A stretch of 17,320 nucleotides of DNA, taken from assembly GCA_023253795.1 (NCBI GenBank), contig JALRFG010000025.1:1-17320 (forward strand), written 5' to 3'. The notes beneath the pieces are model-generated. The model was not told the DNA's origin and did not search any database. It saw only the letters and a list, made by a program, of their open reading frames with translations. A program made the translations under genes and the position numbers. Each line of letters begins with the position of its first letter. Positions within the stretch are counted from its first letter, which is position 1. The stretch comes from Methylocystis sp. GTDB taxonomy: Bacteria; Pseudomonadota; Alphaproteobacteria; Rhizobiales; Beijerinckiaceae. Shown here piece after piece: positions 1 to 8,078 of this stretch.

Positions 1-63
1 CATCTTCTGGCGTCACTTACTCTCGGATGCCCTTTTGGGGTGCCCATTGTGCTCTCGTGGGGC

Positions 64-96
64 CAGCGTCCAGAAGAGGATCAACGACGCCCACCG
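64..96. repeat. 33-bp direct repeat, copy B (distal side of the hexamer tract)
   Basis: This 33-bp segment matches 142-174 at 31 of 33 positions, in the same orientation. The copies start 78 bp apart, exactly 26 codons, so both encode GVVDP in the murE frame. Only the 142-174 copy sits where MurE normally has such residues, so this one is probably the duplicate. Confidence 0.9.
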
Positions 97-98
97 CA

Positions 99-140
99 CC
101 TAACCCTAACCCTAACCCGAACCCTAACCCTAACCCTAAC
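99..140. repeat. Telomere-like hexamer array, 7 units of CCTAAC (TTAGGG on minus)
   Basis: Exactly 42 bp forms seven head-to-tail hexamers: three CCTAAC, one variant CCGAAC, three CCTAAC. Read on the minus strand this is TTAGGG with one TTCGGG, the motif of vertebrate-type telomeres. It lies inside the murE frame and encodes alternating Gly and Leu with one Phe. A 42-bp unit adds 14 codons, so the frame is kept. Such arrays are unusual in bacterial coding sequence. Confidence 0.95.
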
Positions 141-141
141 T

Positions 142-174
142 CAGCGCCCAGAAAAGGATCAACGACGCCCACCG
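142..174. repeat. 33-bp direct repeat, copy A (within MurE-like sequence)
   Basis: Partner of 64-96, with 2 mismatches in 33 bp. This copy directly follows recognisable MurE sequence (ASLGTVGVV), so it is probably the original. The two copies bracket the hexamer array almost to the base. Confidence 0.9.
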
Positions 175-564
175 TTCCCAGCGACGCGGCGGCATGGCTG
201 CAAGCCCGCCAGATCTGACGCAGAAAGGCGACAACCGAGGTTTTGCCGCTGGTGCCGGTGACGGCGACAATCGTTTGCGGCTGACGCGGATAGAACCGCG
301 CCGCCGCATGCGCAAGCGCGGCGCGCACATCATCGACGACAATAAGCGGCAGCCCGCAATCAGCGTGACGCTGCGCAACAACGGCGCATGCGCCGCGTCC
401 CTTGGCGTCGGCGACAAAAGACAGACCATCGCCGGCATGGCCGGGGATCGCGAAAAAGACCTCGCCCGCACGAATGGCGCGGCTGTCCGCAGACAGACCA
501 GCGATCTCAATCGCGCCAATCGCAGGATCGAGATCCGATATCGCGAGAAGGTCGGAGAGGCGCA

Positions 565-2364
565 TCAGTGACCGTGGCCTCCGGTCGCCGGAACATTCGC
601 CATGCCGTAACCGAGCTTCGCCAGCAAGGGGAATGGCTGATGCGGCGGCTCAAATCGCGGCGCCAGACCAAGGATCGGTCCCACGCGCTGAATGATCTCG
701 CCGGTGACATGGCCGGAGTTGTAGGCCGCCGTCGCGTAGCCGCCGGTTTCCGGCAAGCCCTGCGGCTCGTCCATGATCGTCAGGAAAAGATATTTCGGCT
801 GATCGGCCGGCGCCACGGCCATGAAGGTCGTGAACAGGCGATTCTTGTTGTAATGGCCGCCGATGACCTTTTCGGCCGTGCCGGTTTTGCCGCCAACGAA
901 ATAGCCGTCGACATCAACCTTTTTGGCGGTGCCGATTTCGGCGTTGAGACGCATCAGATAGCGCATCGCTTCGCTGGTTTCCGGCTTGATCACCTGCTCG
1001 GCGCTTCCGCGCGCTTCCGTTTCGCTACGCTTGATGAAGGTCGGCGACATCAAATAACCGCCGTTCATCAGAGCGCCCACCGCCATCATCGCCTGCAAAG
1101 GCGCAACCGCGAGACCATGACCAAAAGCGATGGTCATGGTGTTCAACTCGCTCCAGTTCTTCGGATAGAGCGGCTCGGCGCTTTCCGGCAGTTCCGTGCG
1201 CATCCGCGACAGCTGGCCCATTTTGCGCAGGAACGCTTTGTGTTTTTCAACGCCCTGCCCCATCGCCATACGCGCGGTGCCGATGTTCGACGAATAGGTG
1301 AAAACCTCTGGCACCGTCAGAGCGCGGTTTTGCGCGTGATAATCGTGGATCTTGAAACGGCCGAACGACAGCGCGCCACGCGCATCAAGATGCGAGTTGA
1401 GATTGATCTTGCCGGAATCCAGCGCCATCGCGATGGTCAGCGCCTTGAAGGTGGAGCCCATCTCATAGACGCCGACATTCATGCGGTTGATGTGCAGCGG
1501 ATCAAGCGCGTCGGTCGGTTTGTTGGGATCGTAATCCGGCAGCGAGGCGAGCGCGATCACCTCGCCGGTGTTCACATCCAGAATCGCCGCTGCGCCCGCT
1601 TTGGCCTTGAAGTGTTTGACGCCCTTGTCGAGCTCGTCGCGCAAGGCGTGCGTGGCGCGAATATCGAGCGACAGGCTGATCGGCTTCAGATCCTCTGGCG
1701 TCGCCGCAAAGCCCATATTATGCAGATCGGCCAATCCGCGGCCGTCGATATATTTCTCGATGCCGGCGATGCCGGCGTTGTCGATATTGGCGAATCCGAG
1801 CACATGCGCCCCAATCGGTCCGTTGGGATATACGCGCTTGTTTTCTGCAATCAGACCAACGCCCGGCAAGCCGAGATGAAACACTTCATCGCGCTGATGC
1901 TGCGTGACCTCACGCTTGACCCAGACGAAACCCTTTTTCGTCGCCAGACGATTGCGTAATTCCTGCGCATTTACATCAGGAAGAACGGCGGTGAGCAGTT
2001 CGGTCGCTTCATCCTTGTCGATCAGCTTGCGCGGTTCGGCGAACACCGACATCACCTTGACGTCGCTGGCCAGCACCTCGCCGTTACGATCGAGAATATC
2101 GGGACGCGACGCCGAAACCGCTTTCGCCGCCGCATGCTGACCCGTGCCGGGATCGGGTTTGAACCCAAGATAGACAAGCTTGCCGCAGATCAGACCGTAA
2201 AGCGCCAGAAACCCCAGCGCCGCAACGCGAATGCGCGACGGGCTCTTCGAAAGACGCGTCGAGAACATGTCGCGCATCACACGGCGCCAGCCGGATGGTT
2301 TCTGCGCCGGCGCGGCGACGACGTTAGGTAAATTGGAATGGGGATCGAATGGGGCGTGCGTCAT
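565..2364 (-). CDS. ftsI: Peptidoglycan D,D-transpeptidase FtsI (PBP3)
   Basis: Class B penicillin-binding protein that cross-links septal peptidoglycan as part of the divisome, anchored in the inner membrane with a periplasmic catalytic domain. The 599-residue product has a basic cytoplasmic N-terminus, one membrane segment at about 46-66, and the PBP dimer-domain start RPDILDRNGEVLASD at 87-101. All three transpeptidase motifs are present: STFK with nucleophile Ser304, SSN at 358-360, and KTGT at 493-496. Length is normal for the family. The start overlaps the ftsL stop by 4 nt (ATGA) and the stop overlaps the murE start by 1 nt, which fits a translationally coupled dcw operon. Nothing appears missing. 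Confidence 0.97.
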   Translation of the reverse strand: MTHAPFDPHSNLPNVVAAPAQKPSGWRRVMRDMFSTRLSKSPSRIRVAALGFLALYGLICGKLVYLGFKPDPGTGQHAAAKAVSASRPDILDRNGEVLASDVKVMSVFAEPRKLIDKDEATELLTAVLPDVNAQELRNRLATKKGFVWVKREVTQHQRDEVFHLGLPGVGLIAENKRVYPNGPIGAHVLGFANIDNAGIAGIEKYIDGRGLADLHNMGFAATPEDLKPISLSLDIRATHALRDELDKGVKHFKAKAGAAAILDVNTGEVIALASLPDYDPNKPTDALDPLHINRMNVGVYEMGSTFKALTIAMALDSGKINLNSHLDARGALSFGRFKIHDYHAQNRALTVPEVFTYSSNIGTARMAMGQGVEKHKAFLRKMGQLSRMRTELPESAEPLYPKNWSELNTMTIAFGHGLAVAPLQAMMAVGALMNGGYLMSPTFIKRSETEARGSAEQVIKPETSEAMRYLMRLNAEIGTAKKVDVDGYFVGGKTGTAEKVIGGHYNKNRLFTTFMAVAPADQPKYLFLTIMDEPQGLPETGGYATAAYNSGHVTGEIIQRVGPILGLAPRFEPPHQPFPLLAKLGYGMANVPATGGHGH

Positions 2365-2846
2365 GGTTTCTGGCGTCCCTGGGACGTAGCTGACGGCGGA
2401 AGATGTTCGGGTTTCGCGGCTACGGTCTCACCCGCTGGCTTGGCGGCCGGCTTGGCGACGGGCTTCGCGGCGACTTTGGGAATGGAGCCGGTCATCTCGA
2501 CGGAAGCCGCTTCGCCCACGCCGAGACCCAGCGAATCGAGTTTGCCGGCGATGGCGTCGCCATGCGCAGCGCGCTCGGGGATCCCGGTCACTGCAACAAT
2601 TTGCGGGACCTGAAGCGGCGTGAGATCGGGCAAATATTGATCAGCGAGCTGCTGCAAACGCTCAGGACGCGTCATGTAAGCCCATTCGGCGCGCAGCACG
2701 GCGAGCGCGTCACGCTCGGCCTTGATCTCGATTTTCGTTTTCGCGATCTGCTCGTAGCGATAGGCCGTCTGATATTTGATCGTATAGGCATAGACCGCCG
2801 AAGCAATCAGCAAGACGACCGCGAGGATGTTGAACAACCGCAACAT
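2361..2846 (-). CDS. ftsL: Cell division protein FtsL-like
   Basis: Small bitopic divisome protein expected to act with FtsB and FtsQ in activating FtsW/FtsI. The 161-residue product has an N-terminal membrane helix (about 5-21), then a periplasmic helical region likely to form a coiled coil (about 25-60), and the FtsL-type segment AEWAYMTRPERLQQLA at 53-68. The last 40 or so residues are a low-complexity Ala/Lys/Pro tail with AAKP and VAKP repeats, which makes the protein longer than enterobacterial FtsL (about 120 residues). Sequence conservation of FtsL is low, so the call rests on the AEW/PERL segment, the topology and the position between rsmH and ftsI. The start overlaps the rsmH stop by 1 nt. 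Confidence 0.88.
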   Translation of the reverse strand: MLRLFNILAVVLLIASAVYAYTIKYQTAYRYEQIAKTKIEIKAERDALAVLRAEWAYMTRPERLQQLADQYLPDLTPLQVPQIVAVTGIPERAAHGDAIAGKLDSLGLGVGEAASVEMTGSIPKVAAKPVAKPAAKPAGETVAAKPEHLPPSATSQGRQKP

Positions 2847-3862
2847 CAGTGTTTTCCCTTGTCATGTTCCGGCAAACGCGCGAGGCGCCCGAGCCGGTCG
2901 GATAGCGGCTGCGCCGGCGCCGCCGTGCGTGTCGCAAAACGCAATTTAGCGGAACGTGCGCGCGGATTGGCGTCGGTTTCGGCGCGCGAGGGCGCAACAG
3001 GCTGACGCCCCGTGCAGATAAAGCTTGGCGTGGTCGGCGCGGGCTCCCCCGGCAAACGCCGCGAACCGGTTTCGCCCCGTCCTGCACGTTCGGAGAGGAA
3101 TTGCTTGACGATGCGATCCTCAAGCGAATGAAAGGTCACGACCGCGAGACGTCCGCCGGCGCGCAACACGCGCTCGGCGCCGGCAAGCCCCGCCAGCAAC
3201 TCGCCGAGTTCATCGTTCACCGCGATCCGCAACGCCTGAAAACTTTTGGTCGCCGGGTGAATATCGGTGGGCCGCGATGGCGCAACGCGTTCGATCATTC
3301 CAGCGAGCGCTTTCGTGGTCGTGAAAGGCGCCAGCGCCCGATCATGCACGATTGCGCGTGCGATGCGCCGCGATGCGCGCTCCTCGCCATAGAAATAAAG
3401 GATATCGGCCAGCGTCTCTTCATCCGCCGTATTGACAATGTCGGCGGCGCTCTGCCCGCGCCCCTCCATCCGCATATCGAGCGGACCATCGCCACGAAAT
3501 GAAAAGCCGCGTTCCGCTTCGTCGAACTGCATCGACGACACGCCTATGTCGAACACCACGCCATCAAGCGGCGCGAAGCCTTCCGACGCAGCGATTTGCG
3601 CAAGTTGCGAAAACCGCGCCTCAACAAGCTTCAACCGACCGCCTGCAGCCTGCACGAGCGCAGCGCCGTCACGCACGGCGGTCGGATCGCGATCAAGCGC
3701 CAGCACGCGGGTGTCGGGAGAGTCGAGCAAAGCGCGGCTATAGCCGCCGGCGCCGAAAGTGGCGTCGAGAAAGGCGCCGCCGTTTTGCGGCTGCACGGCG
3801 TCGAGAACCTCGCGCAACAGCACCGGCACATGTCGGGCGTCGGCGCCGCGATCTGTCGTCAT
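2846..3862 (-). CDS. rsmH: 16S rRNA (cytosine-1402-N4)-methyltransferase RsmH
   Basis: RsmH (formerly MraW) uses S-adenosylmethionine to methylate N4 of C1402 in the decoding centre of 16S rRNA. The 338-residue product begins MTTDRGADARHVPVLL, typical of the family. It has the SAM-binding motif DATFGAGGYS (33-42), DRDP (57-60), FDIGVSSMQFDEAERGFSF (104-122), FHSLEDRIVK (244-253) and the C-terminal NPRARSAKLR (299-308). The frame is open to an ATG at 4009, but the start at 3862 is preferred because the homology begins there and a purine-rich ribosome site (GGGAGAGGGG) lies just upstream. The extra 49 codons resemble nothing and would overlap a candidate terminator. It is the first gene of the dcw cluster here; mraZ, which often precedes it, is absent. 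Confidence 0.96.
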   Translation of the reverse strand: MTTDRGADARHVPVLLREVLDAVQPQNGGAFLDATFGAGGYSRALLDSPDTRVLALDRDPTAVRDGAALVQAAGGRLKLVEARFSQLAQIAASEGFAPLDGVVFDIGVSSMQFDEAERGFSFRGDGPLDMRMEGRGQSAADIVNTADEETLADILYFYGEERASRRIARAIVHDRALAPFTTTKALAGMIERVAPSRPTDIHPATKSFQALRIAVNDELGELLAGLAGAERVLRAGGRLAVVTFHSLEDRIVKQFLSERAGRGETGSRRLPGEPAPTTPSFICTGRQPVAPSRAETDANPRARSAKLRFATRTAAPAQPLSDRLGRLARLPEHDKGKH

Positions 3863-3864
3863 CG

Positions 3865-3874
3865 CCCCTCTCCC
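3865..3874 (-). promoter_or_regulatory. Ribosome binding site deciding the rsmH start
   Basis: On the minus strand GGGAGAGGGG ends a few bases before the ATG at 3862. It is the only strong purine-rich site near any candidate start in this frame, and it supports the shorter RsmH over the extension to 4009. Confidence 0.6.
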
Positions 3875-4007
3875 TGTCCGCATGCCCACGCCACGGCGCG
3901 CGCCATCGCCTCGCCGCCTCCGGCGATCCGGAACGGCGACGATCCCCAGTTGTGGTTGCGCGAACGCAGACAACGTCATGTTTCCGACGGGGCGCGACGA
4001 GGCGGCC

Positions 4008-4037
4008 AAAAGCCGAAGCGCCGAAGGGCGCCTGGCT
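4008..4037 (-). terminator. Candidate rho-independent terminator after rnpB
   Basis: On the minus strand an outer AGCC/GGCT stem (4034-4037 with 4011-4014) surrounds an inner GCGCC/GGCGC stem with a CTTC loop (4018-4031), followed by only four T residues. It lies about 80 nt past the 3' end of RNase P RNA. A second short palindrome (4075-4090, GCCCTGC/GCAGGGC) sits closer to rnpB but has no T-run. The rest of 3863-4116 shows no gene and no clear promoter for the rsmH cluster. Confidence 0.35.
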
Positions 4038-4116
4038 CTATTAGGCTTTGTTAGTGTTAAGGGAGGGTTTACACGCCCTGCGTGCAGGGCCTCCCGACCC
4101 CGGAAAAGCGCAGAAA

Positions 4117-4526
<410 letters not shown>

Positions 4527-4529
4527 TTA

Positions 4530-4558
4530 CGGATAGGGAGCGGCGACGACCGGGTCAA
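4530..4558 (-). promoter_or_regulatory. Probable sigma-70-type promoter of rnpB
   Basis: On the minus strand TTGACC (4558-4553) is a near-consensus -35 box. Exactly 17 bp later comes TATCCG (4535-4530) as a weaker -10 box. The predicted start is 4-7 nt further on, at the 5' end of the P1 helix deduced independently from the RNA. A 7-bp hairpin-forming inverted repeat (4521-4527 with 4535-4541) overlaps the -10 box. Confidence 0.65.
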
Positions 4559-4635
4559 GGAAAGCGCCGCCGAATAACCCAAAACCACAGGCCTCGACGC
4601 TTTCGACGCCAGCCGGAATCGGCTAAGCCCGCGCC

Positions 4636-6879
4636 ATGAGTTCAGGGCAGAACGCAAAAAATCGCGCACAGATCGTCGAGGTGTTGCCGCCTGTCGCTGT
4701 CGATAGTCCCTATTCCTATTTCGCGCCGCCGGCGCTGGATCTGGTGCCTGGCGACAGCGTGCGCATTCCGCTCGGCAAACGCGACGCCTATGGCGTGGTC
4801 TGGGCGACCGATGTCGCGCCGGCGATCACTGGCAATCTGAAAACGGTTCTCCAGAAACTTGATCGGCCGCCGCTGTCGCAAAAACTGCGCGACTTCATCG
4901 ACTGGCTGGCCCGCTACACGCTGACGCCGCGCGGCATGGCGTTACGATTGGCGACGCGCGCCGCCGAGGAGGCGGGGCCGGATACGCCGCGCCTGCTCTA
5001 TCGCGCCACCGGCGCTGCGCCGCTGCGTCTGACGCCGACGCGCGCGCGCGTTCTCGAAGCCGCGGCCGGCGGCCTCGCCTTTACAAAGAAAGCGCTCGCC
5101 GAAACCGCCAGCTGTTCGGCGGGCGTGATCGACGCGCTCGTCGATGATGGCGCGCTGGAAGCTTTTTCGGCGCCGCCGGAATCGATCGCGCCGCCGCTGC
5201 ATCCCGCTCATGCGGCGCCCTTGCTGGAGCCGGCGCAGCGCGCCGCCGCGCAAGCGCTGACGGACGCTGTCGAGGCGCATGGTTTCAAGCCTTTTCTGTT
5301 GGAGGGCGTCACCGGCGCCGGCAAGACGGAAGTCTATTTCGAAGCCCTCGCCGCCGTGCTGGCGCAGGGCGGACAAGCGCTGGTGATGATGCCGGAAATT
5401 GCGCTCACCGCGCAGTTTCTCGATCGCTTCGCCGCGCGCTTCGGCGGCCGACCGGCGGAATGGCATTCCGGCGTCAGTCCGCGCAAACGCGCCCGTATCT
5501 GGCGCGCGACCGCAACCGGCGACATCAGAGTCGTCGCCGGCGCGCGCTCGGCGCTGTTTCTGCCATTTCGCGACCTCCGGCTGATCGTCGTCGATGAAGA
5601 GCATGAAGGCGCCTACAAGCAGGATGACGGCGTCTCCTATAACGCCCGCGACATGGCGGTGGTGCGCGCCCGCTTTGAAGAGGCGGCGATTGTTCTCGCC
5701 TCGGCGACGCCGTCGATCGAAACCCGCGTCAACGCGCAACAGGGCCGCTATGGCTATCTCAAACTCGATTCGCGCGCCGGCCTGCGCACCATGCCAACGC
5801 TTGCGGCGATCGACATGCGCGTTGAAGGTCCGCCGCGCGGACGCTGGATTGCGCCGCGTCTGGCGCTGGCGATCGGCGAAACCATCGCGCGCGGCGAACA
5901 GGCGCTGCTCTTTCTCAACCGGCGCGGCTATGCGCCGCTGACCCTCTGCCGCACCTGCGGCCATCGTTTCCGTTGCGAGAATTGCGACGCCTGGCTGGTC
6001 GAACATCGTTTTCGACGCGCGCTGGTGTGCCATCACTGCGGCCATGTCGAGCGACGCCCCGACGCCTGTCCGGAATGCGACAGCGTCGATTCTCTCACCG
6101 CCTGCGGGCCGGGCGTCGAACGCCTCGCCGAAGAGGTCGCGACACTCTTTCCCGAAGCGCGCGTTCTGGTGCTCTCGTCGGATTTTCCCGGCGGCGCAGA
6201 ACGGCTACGGCGCGAGCTGGAGGAAATCGCCAATGGCGCCTTCGATATTATTATTGGCACCCAGCTTGTCGCCAAAGGGCACAACTTCCCGCACCTGACG
6301 CTTGTCGGCGTGATCGACGCCGATCTCGGGCTGGGCAGCGGCGATCCACGCGCGGCGGAACGCACGTTTCAGCTTCTCAATCAGGTGACAGGTCGCGCCG
6401 GACGCGGCGACAAGCCCGGTCACGGGCTTCTGCAAACCTTTCAGCCCGATCATCCGGTGATCGCGGCGATGCTCTCAGGCGACGCCGATAAATTCTATGC
6501 GCAGGAAATCGCTCTGCGCGAACGCGCCGGATTGCCGCCCTTCGGCCGTCTCGCTGCGCTGATCGTTTCGGCGACCGACGCCGCGCTGGCGGAAGCCCAT
6601 GCGCGAGCGCTAGCGCGCGCCGCTCATGCTTTGCCGCCCTCGCCCCGTTATCGCGTCGCGACCGGCGGCGATCTTCCCGAGCGCGACGAGATTATGCTGC
6701 TGGGACCAGCGGAAGCGCCGATCGCGCTGATCCGGGGGCGCTATCGTTACCGACTGCTGGCGCGCGGGCCGAAGAACGCCGACATGCAGGCCTTCTTGCG
6801 CGACCTGCTGGCGACGGCGCCAAAAGCGCAGGGGGGCGTGCGCGTGCAGACCGACGTCGACCCGCAAAGCTTCCTGTAA
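4636..6879 (+). CDS. priA: Primosomal protein N' (replication restart helicase PriA)
   Basis: PriA is a 3'-to-5' superfamily 2 DNA helicase that recognises stalled or collapsed forks and starts primosome reassembly. The 747-residue product has an N-terminal 3'BD-like domain (about 10-105), then Walker A GVTGAGKT (224-231), the DEEH box (320-323), SATPS motif III (356-360) and helicase motifs V/VI GTQLVAKGHNF (541-551) and QVTGRAGRG (583-591). A zinc-binding insert holds four cysteine pairs: C438/C441, C447/C450, C465/C468 and C478/C481. All family landmarks are present and length is normal. No Shine-Dalgarno is evident before the ATG at 4636, but the PriA N-terminus (AQIVEVLPPV) begins there. 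Its stop is 11 bp from the stop of convergent hrcA, with no room for a terminator between them. Confidence 0.97.
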   Translation: MSSGQNAKNRAQIVEVLPPVAVDSPYSYFAPPALDLVPGDSVRIPLGKRDAYGVVWATDVAPAITGNLKTVLQKLDRPPLSQKLRDFIDWLARYTLTPRGMALRLATRAAEEAGPDTPRLLYRATGAAPLRLTPTRARVLEAAAGGLAFTKKALAETASCSAGVIDALVDDGALEAFSAPPESIAPPLHPAHAAPLLEPAQRAAAQALTDAVEAHGFKPFLLEGVTGAGKTEVYFEALAAVLAQGGQALVMMPEIALTAQFLDRFAARFGGRPAEWHSGVSPRKRARIWRATATGDIRVVAGARSALFLPFRDLRLIVVDEEHEGAYKQDDGVSYNARDMAVVRARFEEAAIVLASATPSIETRVNAQQGRYGYLKLDSRAGLRTMPTLAAIDMRVEGPPRGRWIAPRLALAIGETIARGEQALLFLNRRGYAPLTLCRTCGHRFRCENCDAWLVEHRFRRALVCHHCGHVERRPDACPECDSVDSLTACGPGVERLAEEVATLFPEARVLVLSSDFPGGAERLRRELEEIANGAFDIIIGTQLVAKGHNFPHLTLVGVIDADLGLGSGDPRAAERTFQLLNQVTGRAGRGDKPGHGLLQTFQPDHPVIAAMLSGDADKFYAQEIALRERAGLPPFGRLAALIVSATDAALAEAHARALARAAHALPPSPRYRVATGGDLPERDEIMLLGPAEAPIALIRGRYRYRLLARGPKNADMQAFLRDLLATAPKAQGGVRVQTDVDPQSFL

Positions 6880-6890
6880 TTCTTGCATCG

Positions 6891-7976
6891 TCAGGCGCCG
6901 CCAACGACGCGGGCCACGACCTTCGCCGTATAATCCACCATCGGCACGATGCGCGCGTAATTAATGCGCGTTGGCCCGATCACGCCGAGCGCGCCAATGA
7001 TCCGGCGTTCGCTGTCGCGGATCGGCGCCGCGATGAGCGATGACCCCGAAAGCGAGAACAGCTTGTTCTCCGAACCGATGAAAATTCGCACGCCTTCACC
7101 CTGCTCCGCGCGCTCAAGCAGATCGATGACTTCCGTCTTGGTCTCCAGATCGGCGAACAGCAGGCGAATGCGCTCAAGATCGGCGACGGCGGTCAGGTCC
7201 TCCAGTAAATGCGCCTGACCGCGCACAATAAGCTGACGATGGTCGCCGATGGCGCCGGCCCAGCTCGCCAGCCCCGCCTCGACCAGACGCGCGGTCAATT
7301 CATCGAGCTCGCGCTGCGCCGCGCGGCGTGACGCCTCGATGCCGGCCTGCGCTTCCGCCAGCGTGCGGCCGGAAACTCGGGCATTGAGATAATTTGCGGC
7401 CTCGATCAGCGCCGAAGCCGGCAGATCGCGCGGCACCGGGATCACGCGATTTTCGACCGTGCCGTCCTCGGCGACAAGAATCGCCAGCGCACGGTCGGGC
7501 TCAAGCCGGACAAAATCGATCTGCTTGAGGCGCACATTATCCTTGGAGGCGATGACAACGCCCGCCACACGGGCCAACCCCGAAATCAGACTGGTCGCCT
7601 CCGCCAGAACGCCTTCGACATCATGATCGCGCGAGGCCGCCTCGACCTCGGCGGTGATGCGGGCGCGTTCGATATCGGCGAGATCGCCGATTTGCAGCAT
7701 CGAATCGACGTAGAATCTGAGTCCCAATTCGGTCGGCAACCGCCCGGCGCTCGTATGCGGCGCATAGACAAGACCCAGCTCCTCAAGATCCTGCATCACA
7801 TTGCGGACCGACGCCGGCGACAACGTCATCGGCAACAGGCGCGAGAGTTGCCGTGAACCGACGGGTTCGCCCGAGGCCAGATAGCTATCGACAATCTGAC
7901 GGAAAATCTCGCGCGAACGGTCCGTCATCTGGGAGAGGGCGGAAGACGGCGCAATGATTGGAGAAGGGCGGGTCAT
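6891..7976 (-). CDS. hrcA: Heat-inducible transcription repressor HrcA
   Basis: HrcA represses chaperone operons (groESL and sometimes dnaK) by binding the CIRCE inverted repeat, and needs GroEL for activity. The 361-residue product starts MTRPSP. It contains the N-terminal winged helix-turn-helix (about 17-90: SREIFRQIVDSYLASGEPVG, then PASVRNVMQDLEELGLV and the signature PTELGLRFYVD at 81-91), followed by the GAF-like and dimerisation regions. The ATG at 7976 is chosen because HrcA proteins typically begin there. The frame is open to 8030, but that extension reaches the terminator of the upstream gene. No Shine-Dalgarno is seen, and an AT-rich -10-like element lies only about 13 nt upstream, so the message may have a very short leader. 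No CIRCE element is present, and grpE does not follow hrcA here. Confidence 0.95.
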   Translation of the reverse strand: MTRPSPIIAPSSALSQMTDRSREIFRQIVDSYLASGEPVGSRQLSRLLPMTLSPASVRNVMQDLEELGLVYAPHTSAGRLPTELGLRFYVDSMLQIGDLADIERARITAEVEAASRDHDVEGVLAEATSLISGLARVAGVVIASKDNVRLKQIDFVRLEPDRALAILVAEDGTVENRVIPVPRDLPASALIEAANYLNARVSGRTLAEAQAGIEASRRAAQRELDELTARLVEAGLASWAGAIGDHRQLIVRGQAHLLEDLTAVADLERIRLLFADLETKTEVIDLLERAEQGEGVRIFIGSENKLFSLSGSSLIAAPIRDSERRIIGALGVIGPTRINYARIVPMVDYTAKVVARVVGGA

Positions 7977-7984
7977 GGACAATA

Positions 7985-7997
7985 GAATATAATATTC
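7985..7997 (-). promoter_or_regulatory. AT-rich palindrome and probable -10 region of hrcA
   Basis: GAATATTATATTC is a perfect 13-bp palindrome centred about 15 bp before the hrcA ATG, in a region otherwise rich in G and C. On the minus strand it contains TATTAT, one base from the TATAAT consensus. No convincing -35 box is seen. It could be the hrcA promoter, an operator, or both; it is not CIRCE. Confidence 0.35.
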
Positions 7998-8028
7998 GTC
8001 GCCGGCGTCGAGCGCCGCTTCCGGACGC

Positions 8029-8052
8029 AAAAAACCCGGCGTCGCCGCCGGG
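8029..8052 (-). terminator. Strong rho-independent terminator of the outer-membrane protein gene
   Basis: A 7-bp GC stem, CGCCGGG or CCCGGCG (8035-8041 with 8046-8052) and a 4-nt loop, is followed on the minus strand by six T residues (8034-8029). It begins about 26 nt after the stop codon at 8079. It separates the outer-membrane gene from hrcA, so hrcA needs its own promoter. Confidence 0.85.
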
Positions 8053-8078
8053 CTTCTTTTAGTTGCTCAAGATCAGGA

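Larger units (their letters stand above)
17..565 (-). pseudogene. murE: MurE N-terminal part, disrupted (UDP-MurNAc-tripeptide synthetase)
   Basis: MurE is the cytoplasmic ATP-dependent ligase that adds the third amino acid (usually meso-diaminopimelate) to UDP-MurNAc-L-Ala-D-Glu. Residues 1-137 look like a normal alphaproteobacterial MurE: an N-terminal Mur-ligase domain, then the ATP-binding P-loop TGTSGKTS at residues 103-110 and ASLGTVGVV at 128-135. The family normally continues with a UDP-MurNAc-binding LTTPDP-type motif and totals about 480 residues. Here the frame instead enters a Gly-Leu run (about 143-156) encoded by TTAGGG-like hexamers, repeats GVVDP, and ends in about 15 unfamiliar residues at a TAA, 182 residues in all. 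The ATG overlaps the ftsI stop by 1 nt (TGATG), so translation is probably coupled. As written, the product lacks the central and C-terminal domains and cannot be functional. Because murE is essential, an assembly or contamination artefact, or a second intact copy, must be considered. Confidence covers the identity of the N-terminal part. Confidence 0.85.

Noticed and set aside
99..140. CRISPR array or integration-site reading of the hexamer tract
   Set aside because: The unit is only 6 bp with no spacers, so it is a simple tandem repeat. No cas, integrase or transposase genes are nearby.
388..1959. Long plus-strand open frame of 523 codons
   Set aside because: It lies antisense to ftsI, which has complete transpeptidase motifs. 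The translation is Arg/His-rich and matches no family, as expected for a GC-rich shadow frame.
3863..4009. N-terminal extension of RsmH by 49 codons
   Set aside because: The extension has no family resemblance and no ribosome site, while the inner ATG at 3862 has a strong one and a typical RsmH start.
4942..6045. Minus-strand open frame of 367 codons
   Set aside because: Antisense to priA, whose helicase and zinc motifs are intact across this span. The product is a basic, low-complexity shadow.
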